Positions 8,200 to 16,364 are shown, counted from the first letter of the stretch. The stretch: DNA of 47,581 nt from JAWOFN01 sp046497505 [NCBI: bacterium] (GCA_046497505.1 JAWOFN010000075.1:1-47581); one strand, 5' to 3'. The notes: generated from the letters alone by a model not told the origin. A program made the numbers and translations.

Positions 8200-8831
8200 C
8201 CTTCTTCTTTCGTCATGCGCCGCTCCCGGCGCCGCCACCAGAGGCCGGCCAGGACCAGCAGCGCCAGGTAGACGCCGACCGAGAGCCAGAAACCGAACCC
8301 GAGCGGCTCATCCAGGGAATCGCCCAGGCGGGCGAAGGCGAGGAGCCATGGGAGTGAGCCCGCCACCGAGCCCGCAAGGTACGGCAGGAAGGGGAGGCGG
8401 ACCACCCCCAGCAGGTAGTTCTGGGCCCCGACCGGCATGGGCACGTAGCGGGCCGCGAAGCCGGCCTGGAAGGGGGGCATCCGGTGGGCCTTCAGCAGCA
8501 TGCCCTCCCGGCCGAAACGTTCCAGGACCTGCTCTGCCTGGCGGGAGGCCATGCGCGCGGCGAGCCACCATCCCAGGGCGTGACCGGCGGCCGCGGCGGG
8601 GATGCTCCAGAGCAGGGCCCGCTCCCACCCGAAGACCAGCCCCGCCACCGTGCCGAGCACGCTGGTGGGGAAGAGGAGGTTGGAGGCGCCTGCCCAGATG
8701 AGGATGTAGATGAGCCCGCTCCATGCACCCAGGGCGTCCGCCGCGGCCTGCACCCGCTCGGGGGCCAGGGCCGGTCCGGCGGCCGCCCAGCGCAGGGCCG
8801 CCGCACAGGCCGCCAGGACGGCGGCGGCCAT
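8196..8831 (-). CDS. VTT/TVP38-TMEM64 family membrane protein
   Basis: A 211-residue membrane protein with about five or six hydrophobic segments. The central region (FPTSVLGTVAGLVFGWERAL, then the helix LGWWLAARM and FAARYVPMPVGAQNYLLGVV) carries the glycine-rich and Arg-Pro features of the VTT (SNARE-associated, TVP38/TMEM64, DedA-related) domain. Members are linked to lipid scrambling, polyprenyl-lipid recycling or selenite transport; which applies here is unknown. The first ATG after the purQ stop is used; only CTG codons lie between. The stop overlaps the start of the following gene, so they are translationally coupled. Confidence 0.75.
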   Translation of the reverse strand: MAAAVLAACAAALRWAAAGPALAPERVQAAADALGAWSGLIYILIWAGASNLLFPTSVLGTVAGLVFGWERALLWSIPAAAAGHALGWWLAARMASRQAEQVLERFGREGMLLKAHRMPPFQAGFAARYVPMPVGAQNYLLGVVRLPFLPYLAGSVAGSLPWLLAFARLGDSLDEPLGFGFWLSVGVYLALLVLAGLWWRRRERRMTKEEG

Positions 8832-8873
8832 CAGCAGGCGGAGCAGGGGACGGAGGGCGGGACGCCTCGTGGC

Positions 8874-9707
8874 TCAATCCCCCCGGAGGTGGGCCGCCGC
8901 GTTCCGGAAGACCTGCAGTCCGGGTCCCTCGGCGGGCAGCGTGCCCTCCCGTTCCTGCCGGGGCCAGTCCGGGTGCAGGTAGGGGGTGTGATAGGCCTCG
9001 GGATGGGGCATGAGGCCGAAGATGCGTCCGGTGGGGTCGCAGAGGGCCGCCACCCCCCCGGGCGAGCCGTTGGGGTTGTGGGGGAAGGTCTCGGTGGGCT
9101 CGTCGTCGGGGCCGATGTAGCGGAGGGGCACCAGGCCCTCGGAGTCCAGGTGCCGCGCGAGCTCCTCACTGGAGGGGACCACCTTCCCCTCGCCGTGACG
9201 TACCGGCATCTCGATGCGGCCGATCCCCCGGGTGAACACGCAGGGGCTGTCCTCCTCGCCCGCCATGCGGACCCACCCGCCGTGGAAGACACCCCGCCGG
9301 TTGGTGGTGACGGTGACGACCTGCTCGCCGTCGGGATGCAGCCGGGGGAGCAGTCCCATCTTGGTGAGGGTCTGGAAGCCGTTGCAGACCCCCAGCAGGA
9401 GCCCGCCCCCGTCCACGAAGTCGCCCAGCGAGGAGGGGAGGCGGTGGGCCAGCCTGATGCTCAGTACCTTCCCGGCACCCAGGTGGTCGCCGAAGGAGAA
9501 GCCGCCCACCATGATGACCATCCCGTAGTCCTCGAGGCGGACCTCCCCCGCCAGCACGTCGTTGATGTGGACCAGGTCGGGGTCCATGCCCGTCACCCGG
9601 CAGACGTGGGCGGTCTCCGCCTCGCAGTTCAGACCGAAGCCTGTCGGGATGAGCACCCGGGGGCGCACGCTCTCCTCCATCTCGCTCCCCTGCTGTATCT
9701 GCGCCAT
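8874..9707 (-). CDS. purQ: phosphoribosylformylglycinamidine synthase, glutaminase subunit PurQ
   Basis: A 277-residue class I glutamine amidotransferase. The nucleophile elbow GVCNGFQ (about residues 106-112) and the catalytic His-Glu pair in MPHPEAY (about 233-239) are present, and the N-terminus has the PurQ-type TGFGLNCEAET and GGFSFGD segments. It releases ammonia from glutamine for the PurL step of purine synthesis. At 277 residues it is longer than the 220-residue Bacillus-type PurQ, matching the form that pairs with large PurL proteins. It begins 1 base after the purL stop; GGAG lies seven bases before ATG 9707. Confidence 0.93.
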   Translation of the reverse strand: MAQIQQGSEMEESVRPRVLIPTGFGLNCEAETAHVCRVTGMDPDLVHINDVLAGEVRLEDYGMVIMVGGFSFGDHLGAGKVLSIRLAHRLPSSLGDFVDGGGLLLGVCNGFQTLTKMGLLPRLHPDGEQVVTVTTNRRGVFHGGWVRMAGEEDSPCVFTRGIGRIEMPVRHGEGKVVPSSEELARHLDSEGLVPLRYIGPDDEPTETFPHNPNGSPGGVAALCDPTGRIFGLMPHPEAYHTPYLHPDWPRQEREGTLPAEGPGLQVFRNAAAHLRGD

Positions 9708-9708
9708 C

Positions 9709-12700
9709 TCAGAACTCCGCCAGGGGCGCCTTCCACCCCTGCTTCAAGGTCATGACGTCCTCGTCCACCAGCGTCCGCTCTCCCCGCCGAAGGAGCAGGC
9801 GGGGCTCGGGGGTGACGATCCCGATCCGGGCGAGGGGCTCGCCGCTCAGGGTCTCCTCGAAGGCCTCGGCGTCCTCATCCCGTACGGTGACGAAGAAGCG
9901 GCCGGCGCTCTCGCTGAAGAGCAGCCCCCAGCTGTCGGGGTCCTCCCCCCCGGCGGGGGGGACCGGGAGCAGGTCCAGGTCGACATCGAGCCCCAGTCCG
10001 GCTCCGAAGGCCATCCATGCCAGGGCCGCGGACGAGCCCCCCAGGGAGGGGGTCTTCACGCTCTGGGTGAGACCTCCGGAGATGGCCGAGGCCAGCTTCC
10101 CGTACCGGGCGGCGAAGGCCTCCGGGTCCACCGCGGGGAGGAGGCCCCCGACAGCGGCGTCCGGTGCCCTTCCTCCCCTCCGGTCCGCCCAGCGAGCGAA
10201 CTCGGAGGCGCCCAGTTCCTGGCGGGTGGTACCCACCGCGTACACCAGGTCCCCGGCGGCCTTCGGCTCGGGGGTGGAGGCCCGTCTCACGTCGTCGATG
10301 CGTCCCATCACGCTCACCAGGAGGGTGGGGGGGATGCTGATCTTCACGCCGCCCCGGGTCGAGTCGTTCTTCATGGAGTCCTTCCCCGAGATCAGGGGGA
10401 CCCCGAAACCCACGCATCCCCGGTGGAGCCCCTCACAGGCGCGCACCAGCTGGGCCATCTTGTAGCGTCCGTCGGGGGTCTGCTCGCTCAGCACGGGGTC
10501 CGGCCAGCAGAAGTTGTCGAGGGCGGAGATGGTGCCGGGACGGGCCCCGCCGGCGATGACCCGACGGACCGCCTCGTCCACCACGGCCAGGGCCATGCCC
10601 CGGGTGTCGATGTCGCTGTAATAGGGGTTCACCCCCTCGGCCAGCACCACGCCCTCGGGTCCCTCGTAATCCACCAGGAAGACGGTGGCGTCGGCCGGGA
10701 CGTCGGCCCCCGCGCCGGTGAACGGCTTGATCACGGTACGGCCCTTCACCTCGTGGTCGTACTGCCGGCACTTGGTCTCCTTGCTGGCCAGGTTCTCTCC
10801 CCGGAGGATGTCGGTGAGCACGCGGAGGGGGTCATCCTCCACAGGGCCGGTGTCCCGCACCCGCGGAGGTTCCCAGCGGGCGGGGAGGTGGGGCTGGGGC
10901 CAGCCTTCGTGGAGGAAGTCCATGTCCAGCAGGGCCACGGTACGATCCCCGTAGCGCACGTGGAAGTAGCCGGAGTCGGTGAAGGTGCCCAGGGGGGTGG
11001 CCTCCACCTCCCTGCGATCGGCCAGTTCCAGGAAGGCGTCCAGCTTCTCGGGGGGCACGGCCAGGGTCATCCGTTCCTGGGCCTCGGAGAGGAGGATCTC
11101 CCACGGCTCGAGCCCCGGGTACTTGAGGGGGGCCTTCGCCAGGTCCAGCTCGGCGCCGCCGGTCCCCTCGGCCATCTCCCCCACGCTGGAAGAGAGCCCG
11201 CCCGCCCCGTTGTCGGTGATGCTGTGATAGAGGAGCGCGTCGCGGGCCTCCAGCAGGAAGTCGGTCATCTTCTTCTGGGTGATGGGGTCCCCGATCTGGA
11301 CCGCCTGGGTGGGGGACTCCTCGTGGAGTTCCTGGCTGGAGAAGGTGGCGCCGTGGATGCCGTCCGCCCCGATGCGTCCGCCCACCATGACGATCACGTC
11401 CCCCACCTCCAGGATCTTCTCCTCGGAGGGTCTTCCGTCGGGCAGCTCGGCGGGCATGATGCCCACCGTCCCGCAGTAGACCAGCGGCTTGCCCAGGTAG
11501 CGCTCGTCGAAGAGTTCCCAGCCCCGGCCATAGGGGATGCCGGACTGGTTGCCCCCGTCGATGACCCCCTTGTGCACCCCGTCCCGGATCCGGCGGGGGT
11601 GCATGAGTCCCTCGGGCACCTCCCCGGCGTGGAAGGGGCTGGCGAAGCAGTACCCCCAGGTGTTCACCAGCAGATCGGCGCCCCGGCCGGTCCCGAAGGG
11701 GTCGCGGTTCACCCCCACGATACCCGTGATGGCCCCGCCGTATGGGTCGAGGGCGCTGGGGGTGTTGTGGGTCTCCACCTTGAAGACCAGGTTCGTCCCC
11801 TCTTTGAAGCGGACCACCCCGGCGTTGTCCTTGAAGACCGAAAGGAGCCAGTCCACCTCCCGGGCGACCTCGTCGGTGGTGCCCCGGATGTACCGGGTGA
11901 AGAGTCCCTCCTCGAGGGTCCGCCGTTCCCCGGTCTCGGTGTCCTCGTACTCCACCCGGCTGTTGAAGATCTTGTGCTTGCAGTGCTCCGACCAGGTCTG
12001 GGCCAGGGTCTCCATCTCGACGTCGGTGGGGTGGGGGCCCAGGCCCGCCTCCCGCCGCCGGGGATTCTCCGCCTGCGCCGCGAAATGGGCCCGGATGGTG
12101 CGCATCTCCTCCAGACTCAGGGCCCACAGACTCTTCCGGCTCAGGGCCAGCAGTTCGCTGTCAGGGAGGTCCAGGTCGAAGGCGGCCACCTCCGCCCCGG
12201 TCGGACTCCCGGCCCGGGGGGCCTCGGTCTCCCACGGCTCGGAGCGCCACTGTTCGAAGGAACGGATCCGGATGCTGTGGATCAGCGGGTTGGCCAGCAG
12301 GCCCTCGGCCAGCCGGCCGGCCTCCTCACGGGAGACCTCCCCTCTCAGCAAATAGAGGGTGGAGGTGAAGACCCTGTCATCCTCCTCCAGCCGGCGGCCC
12401 AGGAGGTCGCTGAGGGCGGTCCGGGCGGAGGTGCCCACGTTGTCGGTGACCCCGGGCTTGTAGCCGACCTGCACGGCCCACCGGAAGGGGCGGGCCGGGG
12501 CGGCGCCCAGGTGGGCCCGCTGGACCACCGGGTCTTCGAAGGCGGCGGCGGTCCGCTCCGCCTCCCGGGGGGAGATGTCGCTGTCCACCAGGTAGACGTC
12601 ACGGGTCTCCACCTCCTCGAGGCGGATGCCCAGGTCGCGGGCCGCCCGCACCGTCACACCCTCGCCCCGGGCGTCGCGTGCCTCGGGGAGGAAGGCGATC

Positions 12701-12756
12701 TCGATCCGGTAGGGCCGTTCGGCTTCGGGGACCGGAGGTGTGATGGGTTCGGTCAT
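9709..12756 (-). CDS. purL: phosphoribosylformylglycinamidine synthase, large PurL with PurS-like N-terminus
   Basis: A 1015-residue protein. Residues 15-165 contain two PurS-like alpha/beta halves (for example the segment YKPGVTDNVGTSARTALSDL). A linker follows, then the PurL signature TLAQTWSEHCKHKIF (about 255-270), the ATP and substrate loops FKVETHNTPSALDPYGGAITG and VGGRIGADGIHGATFSS, and a second AIRS-like half with ISGGLTQSVKTPSLGG. It converts FGAR to FGAM using ammonia from PurQ. No separate purS is present, and the fused domain can substitute for it. ATG 12756 is chosen by the start of homology. It lacks a ribosome site but has a promoter-like TATCTT seven bases upstream. An in-frame ATG at 12792 is the alternative. 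Confidence 0.92.
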   Translation of the reverse strand: MTEPITPPVPEAERPYRIEIAFLPEARDARGEGVTVRAARDLGIRLEEVETRDVYLVDSDISPREAERTAAAFEDPVVQRAHLGAAPARPFRWAVQVGYKPGVTDNVGTSARTALSDLLGRRLEEDDRVFTSTLYLLRGEVSREEAGRLAEGLLANPLIHSIRIRSFEQWRSEPWETEAPRAGSPTGAEVAAFDLDLPDSELLALSRKSLWALSLEEMRTIRAHFAAQAENPRRREAGLGPHPTDVEMETLAQTWSEHCKHKIFNSRVEYEDTETGERRTLEEGLFTRYIRGTTDEVAREVDWLLSVFKDNAGVVRFKEGTNLVFKVETHNTPSALDPYGGAITGIVGVNRDPFGTGRGADLLVNTWGYCFASPFHAGEVPEGLMHPRRIRDGVHKGVIDGGNQSGIPYGRGWELFDERYLGKPLVYCGTVGIMPAELPDGRPSEEKILEVGDVIVMVGGRIGADGIHGATFSSQELHEESPTQAVQIGDPITQKKMTDFLLEARDALLYHSITDNGAGGLSSSVGEMAEGTGGAELDLAKAPLKYPGLEPWEILLSEAQERMTLAVPPEKLDAFLELADRREVEATPLGTFTDSGYFHVRYGDRTVALLDMDFLHEGWPQPHLPARWEPPRVRDTGPVEDDPLRVLTDILRGENLASKETKCRQYDHEVKGRTVIKPFTGAGADVPADATVFLVDYEGPEGVVLAEGVNPYYSDIDTRGMALAVVDEAVRRVIAGGARPGTISALDNFCWPDPVLSEQTPDGRYKMAQLVRACEGLHRGCVGFGVPLISGKDSMKNDSTRGGVKISIPPTLLVSVMGRIDDVRRASTPEPKAAGDLVYAVGTTRQELGASEFARWADRRGGRAPDAAVGGLLPAVDPEAFAARYGKLASAISGGLTQSVKTPSLGGSSAALAWMAFGAGLGLDVDLDLLPVPPAGGEDPDSWGLLFSESAGRFFVTVRDEDAEAFEETLSGEPLARIGIVTPEPRLLLRRGERTLVDEDVMTLKQGWKAPLAEF

Positions 12757-12763
12757 GCAGCTC

Positions 12764-12769
12764 AAGATA
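12764..12769 (-). promoter_or_regulatory. possible -10 element for a leaderless purL mRNA
   Basis: On the minus strand TATCTT ends seven bases before ATG 12756, with TGAACA 17 bases further upstream as a weak -35. Transcription would start at or next to the initiation codon. There is no Shine-Dalgarno sequence here, which fits leaderless translation, but the match is weak. Confidence 0.28.
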
Positions 12770-12856
12770 GTACGGGGGGCCGTCGTGTTCATCCCTTTCC
12801 GTGCCCGTCTCCCGTCCCCTGCGGTGCCGGCGGGGGGCGGGGAGATCCGCTCGCCC

Positions 12857-12924
12857 GTACGATCACGTACTACGGGTACGATTGTTTCCTCCGGGCAAGT
12901 ACGATAACGTAACAACTAGTACGG
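12857..12924. promoter_or_regulatory. array of GTACG repeats, including GTACG-N4-CGTAC palindromes
   Basis: In the 441-base divergent gap between purL and the sigma-54 gene, GTACG recurs at 12857, 12876, 12899 and 12919, spacings of 19, 23 and 20 bases, so about two helical turns each. The first copy is a perfect palindrome GTACGATCACGTAC (12857-12870); the third, GTACGATAACGTAA (12899-12912), differs in one arm base; the second and fourth are half-sites. The array centre lies about 235 bases upstream of the -24/-12 promoter at 13123, a usual distance for the enhancer sites of sigma-54 activators. The same palindrome form occurs immediately upstream of the activator gene at 15482. Inferred role: binding sites of that activator. 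The rest of the gap shows no gene. Confidence 0.55.
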
Positions 12925-13122
12925 CTTCGGGACACCCCGGGATCCGCATGCCGGCAGGGGCCGAGAGGGATCGGTGCCTTCTCCCTCACCGAAGACGAAA
13001 TGTGCCCGCCGGGGCTGATCCCTGTAAGTAATTGACGGACATATGGTTGCATGTTCCCTCGATCGGCTCCTCCGCTGCCGACCCCCGACGGAGGGGAAGC
13101 GGGGGCCTCCGCATCCGGGATG

Positions 13123-13139
13123 TTGGCACGGGGATTGCA
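13123..13139 (+). promoter_or_regulatory. sigma-54 (-24/-12) promoter
   Basis: TTGGCACG, four bases, TTGCA: an exact match to the RpoN consensus, with GG at 13125-13126 and GC at 13137-13138 separated by the required 10 bases. Transcription would begin near 13150, about 48 bases before the ATG of the membrane protein at 13198. A sigma-54 activator gene with a GAFTGA motif lies just downstream on the other strand, supporting function. Confidence 0.85.
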
Positions 13140-13197
13140 AGTTTACCTGGAGTGAATGCAGACGGACACACATCAGCCCGGAGGAGATGAGGCCCCC

Positions 13198-13779
13198 ATG
13201 AGTACCATCACCGCGATCAGCATGGCGAAGGCCGTGAGCGCACGTCGGGCCCGGTGGCAGTGGGTCGCGGCCGCGGGCACGGTGATCGCGCTGGGCGGGA
13301 TCCTCGTGGGAGCCACCCCTCTCTCCGCCCATGTGCCCCTGCCGAGCTGGGCCCTGGCAGCGCTGGCGCTCCTGGGCCTCGGGCTGATGGGGACCGCCGG
13401 CCTGCGGCTGGTCTCCCTGCGTCCCGGCACAGCGGGTCCCGCGTCGAGGGAGGAGGAACGGGAACTCCCGTCGGACTCCTGGACCTCCCTGGCGCAGGCG
13501 ATGGGATCGGTCCGCTCGGGCAACATGCCCGTGCTGCAGGTGCCGGAGGACGCGGGTGAGACCGAGCGCGCGGCGTTCGAGCGTTCCAACGAGGCGTTTC
13601 AGTTCCTCGCGAGGCGGCAGAGAGTGATCAGGGCTGCCCTCGACGAGCTTCGCGGGGAACTGAACAATTACTACAGGTACCTGACCAAGAGTCAGGTGGG
13701 TCTTATCGGGGCCAATAGCGTGGCTGAGCGGCTCGAACAATTCGACGAGCGGCTGGCGAAGATCCGTTCGGCCATGTGA
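13198..13779 (+). CDS. unknown two-helix membrane protein under sigma-54 control
   Basis: A 193-residue protein I do not recognise. A basic N-terminus (residues 8-20) is followed by two transmembrane helices (about 22-41 and 50-75) joined by a short loop, then an acidic linker (about 85-115) and a charged helical C-terminal domain (about 118-193) rich in Arg, Glu and Leu that may form a coiled coil. The arrangement suggests both termini are cytoplasmic. ATG 13198 is chosen over the upstream in-frame ATG 13156, because the latter would lie only about six bases from the predicted sigma-54 start site and has no ribosome site; GATGAGG precedes 13198. It is convergent with the activator gene at 13939-15471. 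No paralogue or partner gene is visible. Confidence 0.75.
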   Translation: MSTITAISMAKAVSARRARWQWVAAAGTVIALGGILVGATPLSAHVPLPSWALAALALLGLGLMGTAGLRLVSLRPGTAGPASREEERELPSDSWTSLAQAMGSVRSGNMPVLQVPEDAGETERAAFERSNEAFQFLARRQRVIRAALDELRGELNNYYRYLTKSQVGLIGANSVAERLEQFDERLAKIRSAM

Positions 13780-13938
13780 CGGGCCCCGATATCCTTCAAG
13801 TCCGGCCGGGAGCCGCCGGTTCGACCCTGGGCTCTCGGTGCCCCGACCGGATCGGGACGCGTCCTGGATCGGTGAGGATTGCACCCCCTCCCCGGCCGGG
13901 ACGCGTTCCTCTATCGTACCCGGTCCTCCCGGGGCCCC

Positions 13939-15471
13939 TCATCGATTCACCCGCCAGCTGGGGTGGGTGATGCCGTACTTGGAGATCTTGTAGTTCAGCG
14001 AACGGCGGCTGATGCCCAGCAGCCGGGCCGCACGGCTCTGGACGTGGCCGGTGGACTCCAGGGCCCGTACGATGGCCTGCCGCTCCACCTCCTCGAGGTC
14101 GAGGACCGCTCCCCCCTCCCCCTCCGCGGCGCCGGTCGTCTCCATCGCCTCCTCCCGGTCCGCTCCGGGACGCCCGGGGTCGCCGCCCCCCCTCTCCCCG
14201 CCCGCCGGCTCCGGCTCGGGGAAGGAGGGTTCGGGGCCCCCGCGCTGCAGCTCCTCGGGGCGGCGGGGAGGCCGGTGGAAGATGGAGAGGTCCTCCCTGC
14301 GGATGCGGGGACCCTCGGATAGGAGGACGGCCTGCATCACCGTGTTCTCCAGTTCCCGCACGTTCCCCGGCCAGGGATAGGTCCGCATGAAGGCCAGGGC
14401 GTCTTCGCCCAACTCCAGCTCCGGACGTTTCTCCTCGAACTGCGCCTTCTTCAGGAAGAAGCGGGCCAGCAGGGGGATGTCGCTCGTCCGCTCCCGCAGC
14501 GGGGGGATCCGGATGGTGACCACGTTGAGCCGGTAGTAGAGGTCTTCCCGAAAGGTGCCCCTGCGCAGGGCATGCTCCAGGTCCCGGTTGGTGGCGGCGA
14601 TGATGCGCACGTTCACCCGGATCAGACGGGTGCCTCCCACACGTTCGAACTCCTGGGTCTGGAGGACCCGGAGCACCTTGGCCTGGATGCCCGGGCTCAT
14701 CTCTCCGATCTCGTCCAGGAAGAGGGTGCCGCCGTGGGCCTGTTCGAAGCGTCCGATCCGCTGCCGCACCGCGCCGGTGAAGGCCCCCTTCTCGTGGCCG
14801 AAGAGGTCGGATTCCAGCAGGGTGTCCTGGAGGGCGGCGCAGTTCACCTTGATGAAGGCCTGGTCCCGGCGGGGTGAGTTGTAGTGGATGGCCGCGGCGA
14901 TGAGCTCCTTGCCCGTGCCCGTCTCCCCGGTGATGAGGACCGGCGAGGTGCTGGGCGCCACCTTGCGCACCTGGGTGAAGACCCGCTCCATCCCGGCACT
15001 CTCCCCCACGATGTCGTCGACCTCGAAGATGTGGCCGCTCTTGCCCCGGTAGTAGTTCCGCTGGGCCAGCCAGCTGTAGGTCTCGCACGCCTTCTGGGCC
15101 CGCAGTCCCAGCTCCTCGACGCTCAGGGGGGCGCGCACCGCGTCGTGGACGCCGGCCGCGGTGACGCGGTCCAGGGCCTCCCCGTCCGGGACGTTGAAGA
15201 GGAGCAGCCGGGTCTGCGTGCTGGAATCGAAGGTCTCCTCGATGAACTCGCTCACCCGGCCGTCCGGTCCCTCCCCTTCCCCGGCCTCGGAGGTGAGCAG
15301 CCGGTAGTCCGCCGCCGCCACCCCGAAGACCAGCTGGGCCACCAGGCGGCGGAAGGCCTCCCAGTGGGGAGCGTGCACCAGGTATTCGGAGGATTCGCCC
15401 GCGAGGCGGGCGAGATCGTCCCGGAGCCGGGTATCGTCGGTGAGCAGCAGGGTCGGGCAGGTGAGTTCCAT
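13939..15471 (-). CDS. sigma-54-dependent activator with a degenerate receiver domain
   Basis: A 510-residue enhancer-binding protein. Residues 1-125 resemble a response-regulator receiver (LLLTDD at 8-13; helix and strand spacing), but the conserved lysine after strand 5 is arginine (RAP, 113-115) and no clear phospho-acceptor Asp follows strand 3. The AAA+ core has Walker A GETGTGKE (182-189), GAFTGA (229-234) for sigma-54 contact, and Walker B GGTLFLDE (247-254). An acidic Pro/Gly-rich linker (about 405-460) leads to a Fis-type helix-turn-helix ([20 protein letters not shown]). It probably activates the -24/-12 promoter at 13123 and regulates itself through the palindrome at 15482. With no usable phosphorylation site, control is likely by protein contact or expression level. 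GAGAGG precedes ATG 15471. Confidence 0.9.
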   Translation of the reverse strand: MELTCPTLLLTDDTRLRDDLARLAGESSEYLVHAPHWEAFRRLVAQLVFGVAAADYRLLTSEAGEGEGPDGRVSEFIEETFDSSTQTRLLLFNVPDGEALDRVTAAGVHDAVRAPLSVEELGLRAQKACETYSWLAQRNYYRGKSGHIFEVDDIVGESAGMERVFTQVRKVAPSTSPVLITGETGTGKELIAAAIHYNSPRRDQAFIKVNCAALQDTLLESDLFGHEKGAFTGAVRQRIGRFEQAHGGTLFLDEIGEMSPGIQAKVLRVLQTQEFERVGGTRLIRVNVRIIAATNRDLEHALRRGTFREDLYYRLNVVTIRIPPLRERTSDIPLLARFFLKKAQFEEKRPELELGEDALAFMRTYPWPGNVRELENTVMQAVLLSEGPRIRREDLSIFHRPPRRPEELQRGGPEPSFPEPEPAGGERGGGDPGRPGADREEAMETTGAAEGEGGAVLDLEEVERQAIVRALESTGHVQSRAARLLGISRRSLNYKISKYGITHPSWRVNR

Positions 15472-15481
15472 GCCTCTCAGT

Positions 15482-15495
15482 GTACAAAAACGTAC
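15482..15495. promoter_or_regulatory. GTACA-N4-CGTAC palindrome at the activator start
   Basis: GTACAAAAACGTAC lies 11 bases upstream of the activator ATG (15471). It has the same 5-4-5 architecture as the perfect palindrome at 12857-12870, with one mismatched arm base. Its position over the promoter or leader suits autoregulation by the encoded factor. The 36-base gap to the next upstream gene contains nothing else notable. Confidence 0.5.
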
Positions 15496-15531
15496 TTCAC
15501 CGGGTCAACGCCGGCTTCCGGCCGGCCCCGC

Positions 15532-16278
15532 TCACCCGCCCCCTTCATCGTCCCCCTCGACCCTTCGGTCCCGGCCGCCCTCACCTCCCTCCCCTTCCTG
15601 CTCCCCCTCCTCCTCCGGCCCCTCGAGGAGGAGGTCGGCCGAGGTGCCGGAGCGGTCCTTGAACTGCTCGGCCAGGCTCTCGGGGACGGGGAGGTCGGAG
15701 AGGCCCACCATGAGGAGGGCCTCGATGACCGCGGCCCCGATGAGCAGGGGTACCGCGGCCTTCAGGAAGAAGGCGGTGGCCCAGGTGGGATCGGCGAGCA
15801 GGTCGAACCAGCCCAGGCCCGCCCGGAAGGCGGTGGCCTGGAGAGCGGCGGCCGAGGCGGTGATCACCGCGGGGAGTTCGATCCAGGCGTGAGGCATGAG
15901 CAGGGCGAGCCACGCCTTCCCTCCCCCCAGACGCTGGGCCATCACCCCGGTGTTGACCCCCACGGCCAGCAGGAGGAGCAGGCTCAGGGGGGGGATGCGG
16001 CAGGCCGCGACGATGAGGCCGGTGGAGAGGATGTTCACCGCCGAGATGAGGGCCACCAGGCCGGGGATACTCCGCCGCCGGGAACCCAGCCACGCTTCGA
16101 GGCGCCGCAGGACGTACCGTCCCCAGGCCGCGGCCCAGCGGATGTCGCGCCGCTCCGCCGTCATCCCCAGGGCCAGCCCGACTGCGAAAAGGACCGCCGC
16201 CGCGGCCACGGCCGCTCCGTCCAGGGGCCCCCAGACGAAGCCCCACGGCCTGGCCATCCACCACAATACCGTTGACAC
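15532..16278 (-). CDS. SpoIIM (DUF95)-like membrane protein
   Basis: A 248-residue protein with about five hydrophobic segments between residues 18 and 210 and a highly acidic, Gly/Glu-rich tail (about 215-248). The segment MPHAWIELPAVITASAAAL (about 129-147) is the hallmark of the stage II sporulation protein M family, which also occurs widely in non-sporulating bacteria with unknown roles in the membrane. GTG 16278 is preferred: AGGAGG lies seven bases upstream; the first ATG is seven codons later without a ribosome site. It follows the sigma-54 activator gene on the same strand in the reverse order of transcription, so it would be transcribed first, and is divergent from greA. Confidence 0.68.
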   Translation of the reverse strand: MSTVLWWMARPWGFVWGPLDGAAVAAAAVLFAVGLALGMTAERRDIRWAAAWGRYVLRRLEAWLGSRRRSIPGLVALISAVNILSTGLIVAACRIPPLSLLLLLAVGVNTGVMAQRLGGGKAWLALLMPHAWIELPAVITASAAALQATAFRAGLGWFDLLADPTWATAFFLKAAVPLLIGAAVIEALLMVGLSDLPVPESLAEQFKDRSGTSADLLLEGPEEEGEQEGEGGEGGRDRRVEGDDEGGG

Positions 16279-16331
16279 CCCTGTCCTCCTGCCTTTGACT
16301 GTCCTCGAAGGGCGGCTCCGCCGCCCGGAAG

Positions 16332-16364
16332 GGCATCGCCGCGAGCCACGGCGCTGCCTTTTTT
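16332..16364 (+). terminator. intrinsic terminator in the greA upstream region
   Basis: GGCATCGCCG (16332-16341) pairs with CGGCGCTGCC (16349-16358), nine of ten pairs, across a seven-base loop, followed directly by six T (16359-16364). It is the only hairpin plus T-run of this quality I find in the window. It points at greA, starting 150 bases before its ATG, yet no plus-strand gene precedes it. It may therefore act as a leader attenuator or produce a short RNA. A TTGACA at 16272-16277 could be part of an upstream promoter, but its -10 is poor. Confidence 0.65.

Noticed and set aside
9562-12912. Very long plus-strand open frame opposite purL
   Set aside because: Pro/Gly/Val-rich product with no pattern; purL on the other strand is certain. 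An antisense shadow from GC-rich third positions.
13815-13835. tRNA T-arm-like GGTTCGACC
   Set aside because: No matching acceptor stem, D-arm or anticodon arm within 60-90 bases upstream.
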